From assembly GCA_963798015.1 (NCBI GenBank), contig CAWCSA010000013.1, forward strand, positions 186,001 through 250,000: DNA of 64,000 nucleotides. The letters are read 5' to 3'. Under the pieces are notes generated by a model. The model saw nothing but the letters and a program-made list of their open reading frames with translations, was not told where the DNA came from and searched no databases. Source of the stretch: Roseiarcus sp963798015 (GTDB taxonomy: Bacteria > Pseudomonadota > Alphaproteobacteria > Rhizobiales > Beijerinckiaceae). The translations under genes were made by a program, and so were the position numbers. Shown piece after piece: positions 27,784 to 36,523 of the stretch; within the stretch, counting starts at the first letter, position 1, and each line of letters starts with the position of its first letter.

Positions 27784-28602
27784 TTGGCTGCAAAGGCGAC
27801 GCCGGCGGGGAAGATCAGGATCGGCGTCGGCGGCTGGACTTATGAGCCGTGGCGTGGCGGCGCGTTCTTCCCCAAAGGTCTGACACAGGCGCGTGAGCTC
27901 AACTATGCGGGCTCGAAACTGACCTCGATCGAGATCAACGGCACCTATTACGGATCGCAGAAGCCCGCGAGCTTCCTGAAGTGGCATGACGAAACGCCGG
28001 ACGATTTCATTTTCTCGGTCAAAGGACCCCGCTTCGCCACCAATCGTCGTATCCTCGCCGAAGCCGGAGAGTTGATCGACCGTTTCTTCAAGACCGGCGT
28101 GACGGAGCTGAAGGCGAAGCTCGGACCGATCAACTGGCAGTTCGCGACCACGAAACGTTTCGACGCCGAGGATTTCGCCGCGTTCCTGAAGCTATTGCCC
28201 AAATCGGTCGATGGGCTCGCCATTCGCCACGTGGTCGAAGTGAGGCACGAGAGTTTCAAACATCCCGACTTCGTCGCCCTTACGCGCGAGCATCAGGTCG
28301 CCGTCGTGATGGCTGGCGACGCTGAGTATCCGCAGATCGCCGACGTGACCGCGCCGTTCGTCTATGCCCGCATCATGGGAACGACCGAAACCGAGGAGCA
28401 CGGATATTCCGCCGCTGCGCTCGATCAATGGGCGGCCCGCGCGAAGACCTGGGCCGCGGGCGGCTCGCCGCAGGACCTCGCAACCGTGGCGCCGGCGCCG
28501 AAATCCGACGGCGCCGGGCGCGAGGTGTTTCTCTATGTCATCAGCGGCCACAAGGAGCGCAATCCCGCGGCTGCGATGGCGTTGATCGAGCGGGTCGGCT
28601 GA
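27784..28602 (+). CDS. DUF72-family protein
   Basis: A 272-residue TIM-barrel-like protein with DUF72 features: RIGVGGWTYEPWRGGAFFP near the N-terminus, SIEINGTYYGSQ, FIFSVKGPRF, VVEVRHESF and YARIMGTTE. The biochemical role of the family is unknown. A TTG at 27784, 11 bases after the ybaK stop, is proposed; GGGGGCTCG precedes it weakly. Confidence 0.85.
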   Translation: MAAKATPAGKIRIGVGGWTYEPWRGGAFFPKGLTQARELNYAGSKLTSIEINGTYYGSQKPASFLKWHDETPDDFIFSVKGPRFATNRRILAEAGELIDRFFKTGVTELKAKLGPINWQFATTKRFDAEDFAAFLKLLPKSVDGLAIRHVVEVRHESFKHPDFVALTREHQVAVVMAGDAEYPQIADVTAPFVYARIMGTTETEEHGYSAAALDQWAARAKTWAAGGSPQDLATVAPAPKSDGAGREVFLYVISGHKERNPAAAMALIERVG

Positions 28603-28612
28603 TCGCCAAGCC

Positions 28613-29437
28613 TCAGCTCTTGATGAACGCGAGAAGATCCGCGTTGATCACGTCGGCATGGGTGGTGGGCATGCCGTGCGGGTAATCCTTGTATGTCTTC
28701 AGCGTTCCATGCTTGAGCAGCTTCGCTGAAAGTGGACCGGCGGCGACATAAGGCACGATCTGGTCGTCCTCGCTGTGCATGACCAGCACGGGCACATTGA
28801 TCTTTTTCAAGTCCTCGGTGAAGTCAGTCTGGGAGAAGGCGACGATGCCGTCGTAATGCGCCTTGGCGCCGCCCATCATACCCTGGCGCCACCAGTTCCA
28901 AACGACCGGGTCGATCGTTTTCACGCCCGGCCGATTGAAGCCGTAAAAAGGGCCTGCAGGTAGGTCGTAGTAGAACTTGGCCCGGTTGGCCGCGAGTTGC
29001 TTTTGCAGATCGTCGAAAACGCTCTTCGGCAGGCCCTTGGGATTCGCCTCGGTTTTCACCATCAACGGCGGCACCGCGCTGATGATCGCCGCCTTCACCA
29101 CGCCCTTTTCGCCGCGCCGCGCCAGGTAATGCACCACCTCGCCGCCGCCGGTTGAATGGCCCACGTGGATCGCGTCTTTCAGGTCAAGATGTTTCGTCAC
29201 CGCGGCCAGGTCGTCGGCGTAATGATCCATGTCATGCCCGTCGGCCGTCTGGCTCGACCGGCCATGTCCGCGCCGGTCATGCGCGATGACGCGATAGCCC
29301 TGACCGAGGAAGAACAGCATCTGCGCGTCCCAATCGTCCGCAGAGAGAGGCCAGCCGTGGCTGAACACGATCGGTTGGCCTTGGCCCCAGTCCTTGTAGA
29401 AAATCTCAAGCCCGTCCTTCGTGGTGACTGTCGGCAT
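28613..29437 (-). CDS. Alpha/beta hydrolase, non-heme chloroperoxidase/arylesterase type
   Basis: A 274-residue hydrolase. It has FSHGWPLSADDWD (oxyanion), DRRGHGRSS, the nucleophile elbow VGHSTGGGEV, the acid Asp in MHSEDDQIVPY and the His in DYPHGMPTTHADV. These fit cofactor-free haloperoxidases. The start MPTVTTKDG at 29437 is chosen for GAGGGAG upstream on the minus strand. It converges with the DUF72 gene, 10 bases between stops. Confidence 0.9.
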   Translation of the reverse strand: MPTVTTKDGLEIFYKDWGQGQPIVFSHGWPLSADDWDAQMLFFLGQGYRVIAHDRRGHGRSSQTADGHDMDHYADDLAAVTKHLDLKDAIHVGHSTGGGEVVHYLARRGEKGVVKAAIISAVPPLMVKTEANPKGLPKSVFDDLQKQLAANRAKFYYDLPAGPFYGFNRPGVKTIDPVVWNWWRQGMMGGAKAHYDGIVAFSQTDFTEDLKKINVPVLVMHSEDDQIVPYVAAGPLSAKLLKHGTLKTYKDYPHGMPTTHADVINADLLAFIKS

Positions 29438-29568
29438 GCGTTGCTCCCTCGCCAATCTGGAAGCCCAAACTTCCAGTCACGAAAGGCTAGCGGATGGGGC
29501 GCGCGAAGGCGACCGGCAAAATGACAGCCGACGGCCTCAAACTGAGATGGGTGGAGTGCGGCGCGCGG

Positions 29569-29781
29569 TCAGACGGCTTCGGCATTGCGGCCATTAACGG
29601 CGCCGCGGGAGAACACGCCGCCAACACCGCGCACAAGCACGCGAACCGCGCCTTCAATGGCGAAACTCATGCCGCCAACGCCATAGCGCTCGAGCGGCGC
29701 AAGCTGGGCCTGAAGATCGTGAATCTTGAGCCGCATCGCCAGCGGCACGTTCCCTCGATGGAGGTTCGGCGAGCCGAGCAT
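29569..29781 (-). CDS. Hypothetical 70-residue protein
   Basis: The frame MLGSPNLHRGNVPLAMRLKI... has GGAG eight bases upstream of its ATG on the minus strand and no close overlap with other genes. A hydrophobic stretch (FAIEGAVRVLVRGVGGVF) occurs in the middle. No family recognised. It may be chance coding in GC-rich sequence. Confidence 0.4.
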   Translation of the reverse strand: MLGSPNLHRGNVPLAMRLKIHDLQAQLAPLERYGVGGMSFAIEGAVRVLVRGVGGVFSRGAVNGRNAEAV

Positions 29782-29983
29782 GGACATGTCTCCGAAGGAT
29801 CTTGTCTGTTCGACACGATAGAAGCCGGGTCTGACCGCAGTGTGACGGCTTTGCGGTCTCAATAGATACGAACAAGGCGCGCATTGGTTTCGTCATCGGG
29901 CGCAGCGCGGGGCGGGCGGACCTCGCCGAGGCGGCGCGCTCAGCGTCCTTCCTGTGGCGTCGCGGCGGGCGTCGTTAGGCGCG

Positions 29984-30601
29984 TCAGCGCAGTCCCGACA
30001 AGTAATGGGCGAGCGCTTTCATCTCCAGGTCGCCGAGCGGGTACACCACCTCCGCCATGCCCGCGGCGCCGGTCGAGGTTCGAGCGCCCGATTTGAAGTC
30101 GCGCAGGGCGGTGTAAAGGTAGTCCTCGCGCTGACCCGCGATCCGCGGGATGTTGTCCACCCCCTCGAGGTGGTCGCCATGGCAGTTCACGCAGTGGATG
30201 CCCGCCACCACCTTGCCGCCAAGCTCGGTTTCCTGGGGCGCAGCATCCGCCGGCGCCGGCGCGTTGGGCGCCGGCAACGAGGCAAAATATGCCGACACGT
30301 CGCGCAGATCGTCGTTGCTGAGCTGTTGCGCCATCGCGTTCATGACCTCGTTCTTGCGCACGCCCTTGCGGTAGAACACGAGCTGGAACTGCAGATAGAG
30401 ATCTGGCTGCCCGGCCAGGTTGGGGACGTTCTTGTCGGTCGCGAGCCCTTGCTCGGTGGCGACGCCATCGGCGCGATGGCAGGCAAAGCACCCCGCGGCC
30501 TCGGCCTTGGCCTTGCCGGCCGCTGGATTCCCCTCCGCCGCCATCGTGGCGACGGGAAAGGCCACGCTGAACGCCACGATGAGCCAGGTCGGGATTCGCA
30601 T
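29984..30601 (-). CDS. Diheme cytochrome c (c4/c553 type)
   Basis: A 205-residue exported protein. The signal peptide covers about 1-21 (IVAFSVAFPVATMAA). Two heme-binding motifs, CFACH (about 38-42) and CVNCH (about 137-141), mark two class I cytochrome domains, and Met ligands are available in each (e.g. NAMAQQL and GDLEMKALAHYLSG). It is a periplasmic electron carrier. It lies downstream of the PQQ-type sugar dehydrogenase in the same direction and could accept its electrons, although a terminator separates them. Confidence 0.88.
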   Translation of the reverse strand: MRIPTWLIVAFSVAFPVATMAAEGNPAAGKAKAEAAGCFACHRADGVATEQGLATDKNVPNLAGQPDLYLQFQLVFYRKGVRKNEVMNAMAQQLSNDDLRDVSAYFASLPAPNAPAPADAAPQETELGGKVVAGIHCVNCHGDHLEGVDNIPRIAGQREDYLYTALRDFKSGARTSTGAAGMAEVVYPLGDLEMKALAHYLSGLR

Positions 30602-30640
30602 CGTTGTACGGTTCTCACACTATCGGTGGAGCGAAAAGCA

Positions 30641-30674
30641 CCTCGCCCTGGCGTGTTGGTTCGCCAGGGCGAGG
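30641..30674 (-). terminator. Rho-independent terminator after the PQQ-type dehydrogenase gene
   Basis: A perfect 13-bp stem: CCTCGCCCTGGCG and CGCCAGGGCGAGG around TGTTGGTT (plus-strand view). On the minus strand the hairpin is followed by GTGCTTTTCGC. It sits 24 bases beyond the dehydrogenase stop and 40 bases before the cytochrome start. Confidence 0.75.
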
Positions 30675-30697
30675 ATTTATTGCGACAGGCAGATTAC

Positions 30698-31990
30698 TTA
30701 TTGCTTGCCGTCATACCAGATCCGATAGATCGCGCCGGCCTGATCGTCCGAGACCAGGAGCGAGCCATCCATCGGGTCGATCACCACATCGGCGGGACGA
30801 CCCCAGTACTTGTTGTCCTTGATCCAACCCGTGGCGAACGGCTCTTGAGTTACGCTCTTGCCATCCACGTCCGCCTGGATGCGCATGATCCGGGCGCCGG
30901 TATGCATGAACTGGTTCCAGCCGCCATGCTCCGCCAGGAAGATGTTGTTCTTGAACTCAGCCGGGAAGTTGTTCCCGGTGTAGAACTTCATCCCAAGCGG
31001 CGCCATGTGCGGCCCGACGTTCAGAGCCGGCGGGGTGAACTCGTCGCACTTGTGGCCCATGGCGTATTTCGGGTCCGGAATGTCACCCTGGTGGCAGTAC
31101 GGGTAGCCGAAGTGCGTACCATATTTAACCAGGTGGTTGAGCTTGTCGGACGGGATGTTATCGCCCATCCAGTCGCGCGCATTCTCGGAGAACCAGAGCT
31201 GGCCGGAGCGCGGATCGACGTCGCCGCCGACGCTGTTGCGCTGGCCGAGCGCGGCCACTTCCGACAGACCTTCGTCAGGGTTGATGTGGCGATACTGCGC
31301 CGTGCCCGACGGGATCATGCAGACGTTGCAGGGCGGCCCGACCGGAATGTAGAACCAGCCCGGCTTCTCCGGATCTGCGACCATGTACTTCCAGCCGTGC
31401 GAGGTGTACGGTGGGAAGTCGCTATAGACGACCTCGCCCTTCGGGTTGTCCTGATTGTTGGCGATATCCTTGTAGCGATAGATCTTGTCGATGTCGGTAA
31501 CGTAGAGATTGCCGTTGTAGTAACCGATGCCGGTCGGTTGACGCAGCCCTTTGATGATGACCTTCGAATCCCACTTGTCGCCCTGCTTCTTCAGCGCGAA
31601 CACGTGGTCGGTCCAGCAGCCGACATAAAGTGTGTTGTCGGCGCCAAACACCATCTGGCGGGCGCAGTCGAGCTGATCGGCCAGGACTTCGATATGGAAG
31701 CCCGGCGGCAGCTTGATGTTGTCTTTGACGAGGCCCGCGAGCTCGTCATGGGGGGTCGGCAGCGGCTGCCCCGGATAGGGATGCGTGCCGTGCTGCTGCG
31801 CCGTCTCGTCGCCCATGAACCAGTCTGCGGGCGGGTGGTTCCAGTAGTCGGCGCCGTTGCTGTTGTACTTGATCAGCGGCGCATCGGCGGCGCGCGCCGG
31901 GACGGTTGACGCCATTCCAAAGAGCCCGGCCATGCTGACGACGCCCACCAGCGCCGGCAGTAATCTAGATCCCAACCTTGCAAGCCGCAT
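30698..31990 (-). CDS. Exported PQQ-dependent sugar dehydrogenase-like protein
   Basis: A 430-residue protein with a signal peptide of about 34 residues (LPALVGVVSMAGLFG...ARAAD). The mature part is a six-bladed propeller of the soluble glucose/sorbosone dehydrogenase type: LPPGFHIEVLADQLDCARQM, VGCWTDHVFAL, GLRQPTGIGYYNGNLYV, LGQRNSVGGDVDPRSGQLWF and WGRPADVVIDPMDGSLLVSDD. Members bind PQQ and calcium in the periplasm. Extra cysteines (PCNVC, YCHQGD, HKCDE) are typical of the sorbosone-dehydrogenase branch. The actual substrate is unknown. AGGGAGG is upstream of the ATG. Confidence 0.88.
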   Translation of the reverse strand: MRLARLGSRLLPALVGVVSMAGLFGMASTVPARAADAPLIKYNSNGADYWNHPPADWFMGDETAQQHGTHPYPGQPLPTPHDELAGLVKDNIKLPPGFHIEVLADQLDCARQMVFGADNTLYVGCWTDHVFALKKQGDKWDSKVIIKGLRQPTGIGYYNGNLYVTDIDKIYRYKDIANNQDNPKGEVVYSDFPPYTSHGWKYMVADPEKPGWFYIPVGPPCNVCMIPSGTAQYRHINPDEGLSEVAALGQRNSVGGDVDPRSGQLWFSENARDWMGDNIPSDKLNHLVKYGTHFGYPYCHQGDIPDPKYAMGHKCDEFTPPALNVGPHMAPLGMKFYTGNNFPAEFKNNIFLAEHGGWNQFMHTGARIMRIQADVDGKSVTQEPFATGWIKDNKYWGRPADVVIDPMDGSLLVSDDQAGAIYRIWYDGKQ

Positions 31991-32148
31991 ATTTTCCTCC
32001 CTTTAATTTCGCCGACGGATCACCGCCGCGCCCTGCTTCAATCTAGCGCGTCAGCAACGCGCCGTGGCAGGGCGACATCCTTACGCTGGCCGAACACGTC
32101 TTACAACGCCATTGGGCCGGACAGCGTCAAAAAAATGAAGCGTTGTCC

Positions 32149-32790
32149 CTAGCCGGGCGGCTGCAGCGGCACCAATGGATTAATCACGTCGTCGCGCTCG
32201 ACAAGGCGCTGCGTCTCCAGCATGGCCTGAAACGGGCCGCCCGGCCGGCTGACCGTCGCCATGACCAGGGCATAGCTGTTCAACGCCGATCCCGACCACA
32301 CATGGTAGACGCGAATATGCACCGCGCCATCGGGAATGTTGACGGACTTGTCATCAGCTAGCTTCACTTCGATACCGGGACCCGCCGCTTGCGCCACCAG
32401 CTTTGCATAAGCTGCGTCGACCTCGCCCGGGTCCGCTTTCTGCGCCCACGCGATACAGGATTCCGGATCGAGCCGCGTCGCCAGCACAAATCGTCCAGCG
32501 GGATCGGGCACCGCCCAGGCCTGGCCGGAACCAGGCACGCCGCCTCCGGCGAATGAGGTCAGCTTGCCGTCTTTGTTCGGCTTGCCCGCAAAGACCGCAA
32601 GCGCTTGAGGATTGGTGATCGGCGCCAGATTCTGGCTGTCCGCCCAGTCCCATACCGCCGTGAGATGACCGAACTTGCCTATGCAGACATCGCTGAACAG
32701 CTTCACGAAGTTCGTGGCTGCCTCATCCGCCCGGGCCGGTTGCCCGACCACCGCGAGAGCGGCGGCCGCGGCAAATGCAAGTCGTTTCAT
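32149..32790 (-). CDS. Exported protein of unknown function
   Basis: A 213-residue protein with signal peptide MKRLAFAAAAALAVVGQPARAD. Two Cys (FSDVCIGKFG and DPESCIAWA) could pair in the periplasm. The rest is a mixed alpha/beta sequence without a motif I recognise. The ATG at 32790 has GAGGAAA upstream; a longer frame to 32871 has none. It is in the same direction as the genes on either side. Confidence 0.75.
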   Translation of the reverse strand: MKRLAFAAAAALAVVGQPARADEAATNFVKLFSDVCIGKFGHLTAVWDWADSQNLAPITNPQALAVFAGKPNKDGKLTSFAGGGVPGSGQAWAVPDPAGRFVLATRLDPESCIAWAQKADPGEVDAAYAKLVAQAAGPGIEVKLADDKSVNIPDGAVHIRVYHVWSGSALNSYALVMATVSRPGGPFQAMLETQRLVERDDVINPLVPLQPPG

Positions 32791-32902
32791 GGGACGTTTC
32801 CTCATCGCAAACCTAAGTCGTAGCGAGGTTTGGCGAACTTGAACAGCGGGCCCAAAGGAACGACGCGCCAAGCCTGACTCGGAGGAGCGCGCCGGCTAAC
32901 GG

Positions 32903-34156
32903 TCACACCCACTCGCCCGTGCGGAACACCGGCGTGCGGGAGCCGTTCGCATCGAGGCCGTCGATGTCGATCTTGTCCGAGCCGATCATCCAGTCGATAT
33001 GGATCATGCTCTTGTTGCCGCCCTGCGCCGCGATCTGCTCGGGGGTAAGCTTATCGCCGTCCACGAAGCATTTCGCGTAGCATTGCCCAAGCGCGATGTG
33101 GCAGGCGGCGTTCTCGTCGAACAGCGTGTTGAAGAACAGGAGGTTGCTCTTCGAAATCGGCGATGAGTGCGGCACCAGCGCCACCTCGCCCAGGCGGCGC
33201 GCGCCCTCGTCGCTGTCGAGCACCTTGTTCAAGACGTCTTCGCCGCGCTCAGCCTTGGCCTCGACGATGCGGCCGGCTTCAAAGCGGACCGCAATGCCGT
33301 CGATCAGCGTGCCCTGATAGGAGAGCGGCTTGGTGCTGGCGACGTGGCCGTCGACCCGGCGCGCATGGGGCGTGGTGAAGACCTCTTCGGTCGGAATGTT
33401 CGGGTTGCAGGTGACGCCATTCTTCGCCGTCGCCGCGCCGCCCTGCCAGTCGTGACCGTCGGCGAGCCCGATGGTGAGATCGGTCCCCGGACCGGAATAA
33501 TGGAGAGCGTGAAATTTCCTTACGTTCAGCCATTCCGTGCGTTTGCTCAAAGCGGCGTTGTGCGTGGCCCACGCTTGAACCGGATCGGAATTGTCGACGC
33601 GGGAAGCGGAGAAGATCGCCTCCGCCAGCCGGCCGACAGCGACCTCCTCCTCGTCGCCCGGAAAGACCCGCTTCGCCCATGAGGCTGTCGGATAGGCGAC
33701 GATGTTCCAGTTGATGTCGAAGCCGGCGATCTTCTCGAGCGCCGGCTGGTAGGCAATGGAATTGGCCTTGTTGGCGCGCGCGACCTTGGCCGGGTCCTCC
33801 TGCGACAGCAGCATCGGATCGTCGCCGACGATGGCGAGCCGCGCCGTATTGGCGGCGAAAGCTTTTCCGACGCCTTCATAAAGCCAGCCCGGCGCGCGAT
33901 CGAAGCTCGCGTCCGGGGCGAAACGGTACCTCGAGAGGGTGATCTCTTCGTCGGAGAGGATCGGCGTCACCAGCCCGGCGCCCGCCTTGTAAGCCTCGGC
34001 CACGATCCGCCGCGCCAGCGGCAGCGCCGAGACGGGCGCCGTCAAGAAAAGGTCCTGCCCCGGCTGAAGCTGCAAGCCCACCCTGACCGCCGTCTCGGCC
34101 AGCCGATCGAGCTTCACCGGATCGATCGAGGGGAAATTGCGCTGATGGGTGGTCAT
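32903..34156 (-). CDS. M29-family aminopeptidase
   Basis: A 417-residue thermophilic-aminopeptidase-like metallopeptidase that removes N-terminal residues using two metal ions. Conserved parts are LRLAGQPGQ-like LQLQPGQDLFL, YSGPGTDLTIGL, NIPTEEVFTTPHARRVDG (Glu and His ligands), GEVALVPHSSPISKS, LFDENAACHIALGQCY and SMIHIDWMIGSD (His, Asp ligands). Normal family length. The ATG at 34156 gives MTTHQRNFPS. Confidence 0.92.
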   Translation of the reverse strand: MTTHQRNFPSIDPVKLDRLAETAVRVGLQLQPGQDLFLTAPVSALPLARRIVAEAYKAGAGLVTPILSDEEITLSRYRFAPDASFDRAPGWLYEGVGKAFAANTARLAIVGDDPMLLSQEDPAKVARANKANSIAYQPALEKIAGFDINWNIVAYPTASWAKRVFPGDEEEVAVGRLAEAIFSASRVDNSDPVQAWATHNAALSKRTEWLNVRKFHALHYSGPGTDLTIGLADGHDWQGGAATAKNGVTCNPNIPTEEVFTTPHARRVDGHVASTKPLSYQGTLIDGIAVRFEAGRIVEAKAERGEDVLNKVLDSDEGARRLGEVALVPHSSPISKSNLLFFNTLFDENAACHIALGQCYAKCFVDGDKLTPEQIAAQGGNKSMIHIDWMIGSDKIDIDGLDANGSRTPVFRTGEWV

Positions 34157-34318
34157 GTACGGGCTCCGTGAACTGTCGCCTTTGGACCGATCTGCCAAGG
34201 ATTATAGGGCGACACGAAGGCAGCGAGAAGGCGCGGCCCCATCCTGGCTTCACTCGCGTCACGCACGGGGAAGCCAGACGACCTATATGCTAGGCCAAGC
34301 ACAGCATCGGAGAACAGC

Positions 34319-35091
34319 ATGGCGCGCGTCTTCATCACCGGTTCGTCCGATGGTCTCGGATTGATGGTCGGTCAGGGTCTCGCCGATCAGGGACATCAGG
34401 TCGTCCTGCATGCGCGCAACGACGCGCGAGCGGCGGACGCCAAGAAGGCCCTGCCCAAGGCCGAAGCAATCGTCGTCGGCGACCTGGCGAGCATCGCCGC
34501 GACGAAGGACCTGGCGGCCCAGGTCAACGCGCTTGGGCGTTTCGACGCCGTCATTCACAACGCCGCCGTCGGCTTTCGCGAGGGGCAGCACTTGACCAGC
34601 GACGGCGTGCCGCATGTCTTCGCGATCAACACCCTCGCGCCCTATATCCTGACCATACTGATCGAACGGCCGAAGCGGCTCGTCTATCTGAGCTCAGGCA
34701 TGCACGAGCGCGCAAACGCGAATCTCGACGATATTTTTTGGCTGAAGCGGCCCTGGGATGGATCGTCCGCTTACGCCGAGAGCAAGCTGCACGACGTCAT
34801 GCTCGCCTTCACGGTCGCGCGCCTCTGGAAGAACGTGCTGTCGAATGCGGTGACGCCCGGTTGGGTCGCGACCAAGATGGGCGGCGCCGGGCGCCCGACG
34901 ACATCGATCAGGGCCATCTTACGCAAGCGTGGCTCGCGACCAGCGACGATGCCGAGGCGAAGACCACGGGGGGCTATTTCTACCACCTCAAGCCTCGCGA
35001 GCCGAACCGCGAGGCGCGGGAGCTCTCGGTGCAGGACAGGCTTATCGACATCTGCCAGGAGATTTCCAGGGTCAAAATGCCGTGGAGTTAA
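34319..35091 (+). pseudogene. SDR-family protein, frameshifted near the C-terminus
   Basis: An approximately 257-codon SDR begins MARVFITGSSDGLGLMVGQGL. HNAAVGFREG, YLSSGMHE, the YAESKLHDV active-site segment and NAVTPGWVATKMGG are intact. At about 34885-34893 one base is missing in a G/C run; the other frame then reads APDDIDQGHLTQAWLATSDD...TGGYFYH to the stop at 35091. This is the third SDR in the window to be damaged by a single-base loss or a nonsense change. Confidence 0.78.
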
Positions 35092-35136
35092 GGGACGCGC
35101 ATGGAAGCGAAAGCTGAGCGGAGCACGGCGGTTGAA

Positions 35137-35394
35137 TCAGCGCATACGTGCGGTTCCAGTATGGTGCGTGCTGCTATAGTTGTTTAGCAGCTCATCGTAC
35201 AATTTATCGGTTTCCTCTGCCTGGCCCCTCGAGAACTCGCCTCCTACCGCGTCCCGGGTCGGCTGGTGTTTGACCCCGTTCGAAATCGGCCAGCCACCGC
35301 CATGGACGGGCCGCGAATCCTGGGCAATCGCTTGCTGCGCCAGGCATGAAAGGCCCCCCACCAGGGCGGCGACAAGGATCGTTTTGTGTAACAT
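35137..35394 (-). CDS. Small exported protein of unknown function
   Basis: An 85-residue protein. A signal peptide is predicted at about 1-23 (KTILVAALVGGLSCLAQQAIAQ). The mature part is polar and about 60 residues long (DSRPVHGGGW...DKLYDELLNN). GAGGAAA precedes the ATG at 35394. No family recognised. Confidence 0.6.
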   Translation of the reverse strand: MLHKTILVAALVGGLSCLAQQAIAQDSRPVHGGGWPISNGVKHQPTRDAVGGEFSRGQAEETDKLYDELLNNYSSTHHTGTARMR

Positions 35395-35533
35395 CGCGTG
35401 ATTTCCTCGATCTGGGTCGAGCGGCAACACCCTAATAATTTAGGCACGACAGACGAAACTTTGAGTATCAGAAAATGCCGCGGCGCGTTCAACCCTGCGC
35501 GAGCGTCCTGGCCGCCGGAGCGGCGAAGCTGGT

Positions 35534-36511
35534 ATGGCGCAGGCGACCTCCGAACAGGACTGGATGATGCCGATGGACGACGCTGATCCGATCTGGCCTG
35601 ATCTTTCCTATACAGGCTGGAGCGATACCCTCGCCACCTTACAGCTCTGGACCCAGATCGTCGGCAAGATCCGGCTGACGCTGACCCCCTGGCTCAATCA
35701 TAGCTGGCAAACGCCGCTTTATGTGACCGCTCGGGGACTCGGCACGTCGCCGATCCCGATCGGAGCCGAGATCTTCGACATCGAGTTCGATTTTATCGCC
35801 CATCGGCTCAACCTGCGAACCAGCCGCGGCGCGGAACGGTTCCTGCCGCTTAAGGCCCAGTCGGTCGCTGATTTCTTTACCGCGACCCTCGATCTCCTCG
35901 ACAGCATGGGCATTTCGGTCGCGATCAAGGAGATGCCGAACGAGGTTCTGGGTCCGATCCGCTTCTCGCAGGATCGGACGCACGCGACTTACGACGCGGC
36001 CGCCCATCGCTTCTGGCGCGCGCTCGTGCAGGCGGACCGCATCTTCAAGCTCTTCCGCACAGGCTTCCTCGGCAAGGCGAGTCCGGTCCATTTCTTCTGG
36101 GGCAGCTTCGATCTCGCAGTCACGCGGTTCTCAGGACGACCCGCCCCGCCCCATCCGGGCGGCGTGCCCGGACTGCCCGATGACGTGGCGCGCGAAGCCT
36201 ATTCGCATGAAGTGAGCAGCGCCGGGTTCTGGCCGGGAAACGAGGCCTTTCCGCGCGCGGCGTTCTATTCCTACGCCTATCCTGAACCGGCTGGCTTTCG
36301 CGACAGGAAGGTTTCGCCCGGCGGCTCTTTCGATACGACCCTTGGGGAATTCATCCTGCCGTATGACACGGTCGCGCAAGCGCGGGACCCGGACGCTTTG
36401 CTCCTCGACTTCCTGTCGACGACCTACGCCGCTGCAGCCGATTCCGCGGGCTGGGACCGCGCCGCTCTGGAATGCCCGTTTGGCGTTCCGAGCCGGGTGC
36501 GGCCGATCTAA
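35534..36511 (+). CDS. DUF5996-family protein
   Basis: A 325-residue protein. The conserved DUF5996 core is visible: WPDLSYTGWSDTLATLQLWTQ, VGKIRLTLTPWLNHSW, LYVTARGLGTSPIP, FDFIAHRLNLRTSRG, HFFWGSFDLAVTRFSGR and FILPYDTV. Biochemical role unknown. No signal or membrane segment. Several ATGs exist at the N-terminus; the conserved part begins only about 20 residues in. Confidence 0.82.
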   Translation: MAQATSEQDWMMPMDDADPIWPDLSYTGWSDTLATLQLWTQIVGKIRLTLTPWLNHSWQTPLYVTARGLGTSPIPIGAEIFDIEFDFIAHRLNLRTSRGAERFLPLKAQSVADFFTATLDLLDSMGISVAIKEMPNEVLGPIRFSQDRTHATYDAAAHRFWRALVQADRIFKLFRTGFLGKASPVHFFWGSFDLAVTRFSGRPAPPHPGGVPGLPDDVAREAYSHEVSSAGFWPGNEAFPRAAFYSYAYPEPAGFRDRKVSPGGSFDTTLGEFILPYDTVAQARDPDALLLDFLSTTYAAAADSAGWDRAALECPFGVPSRVRPI

Positions 36512-36523
36512 AAGCAAGCCGAG

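Noticed and set aside
29954..31909. 651-codon open frame on the plus strand
   Set aside because: Antisense to the cytochrome c and sugar dehydrogenase genes, both of which have signal peptides and clear motifs.
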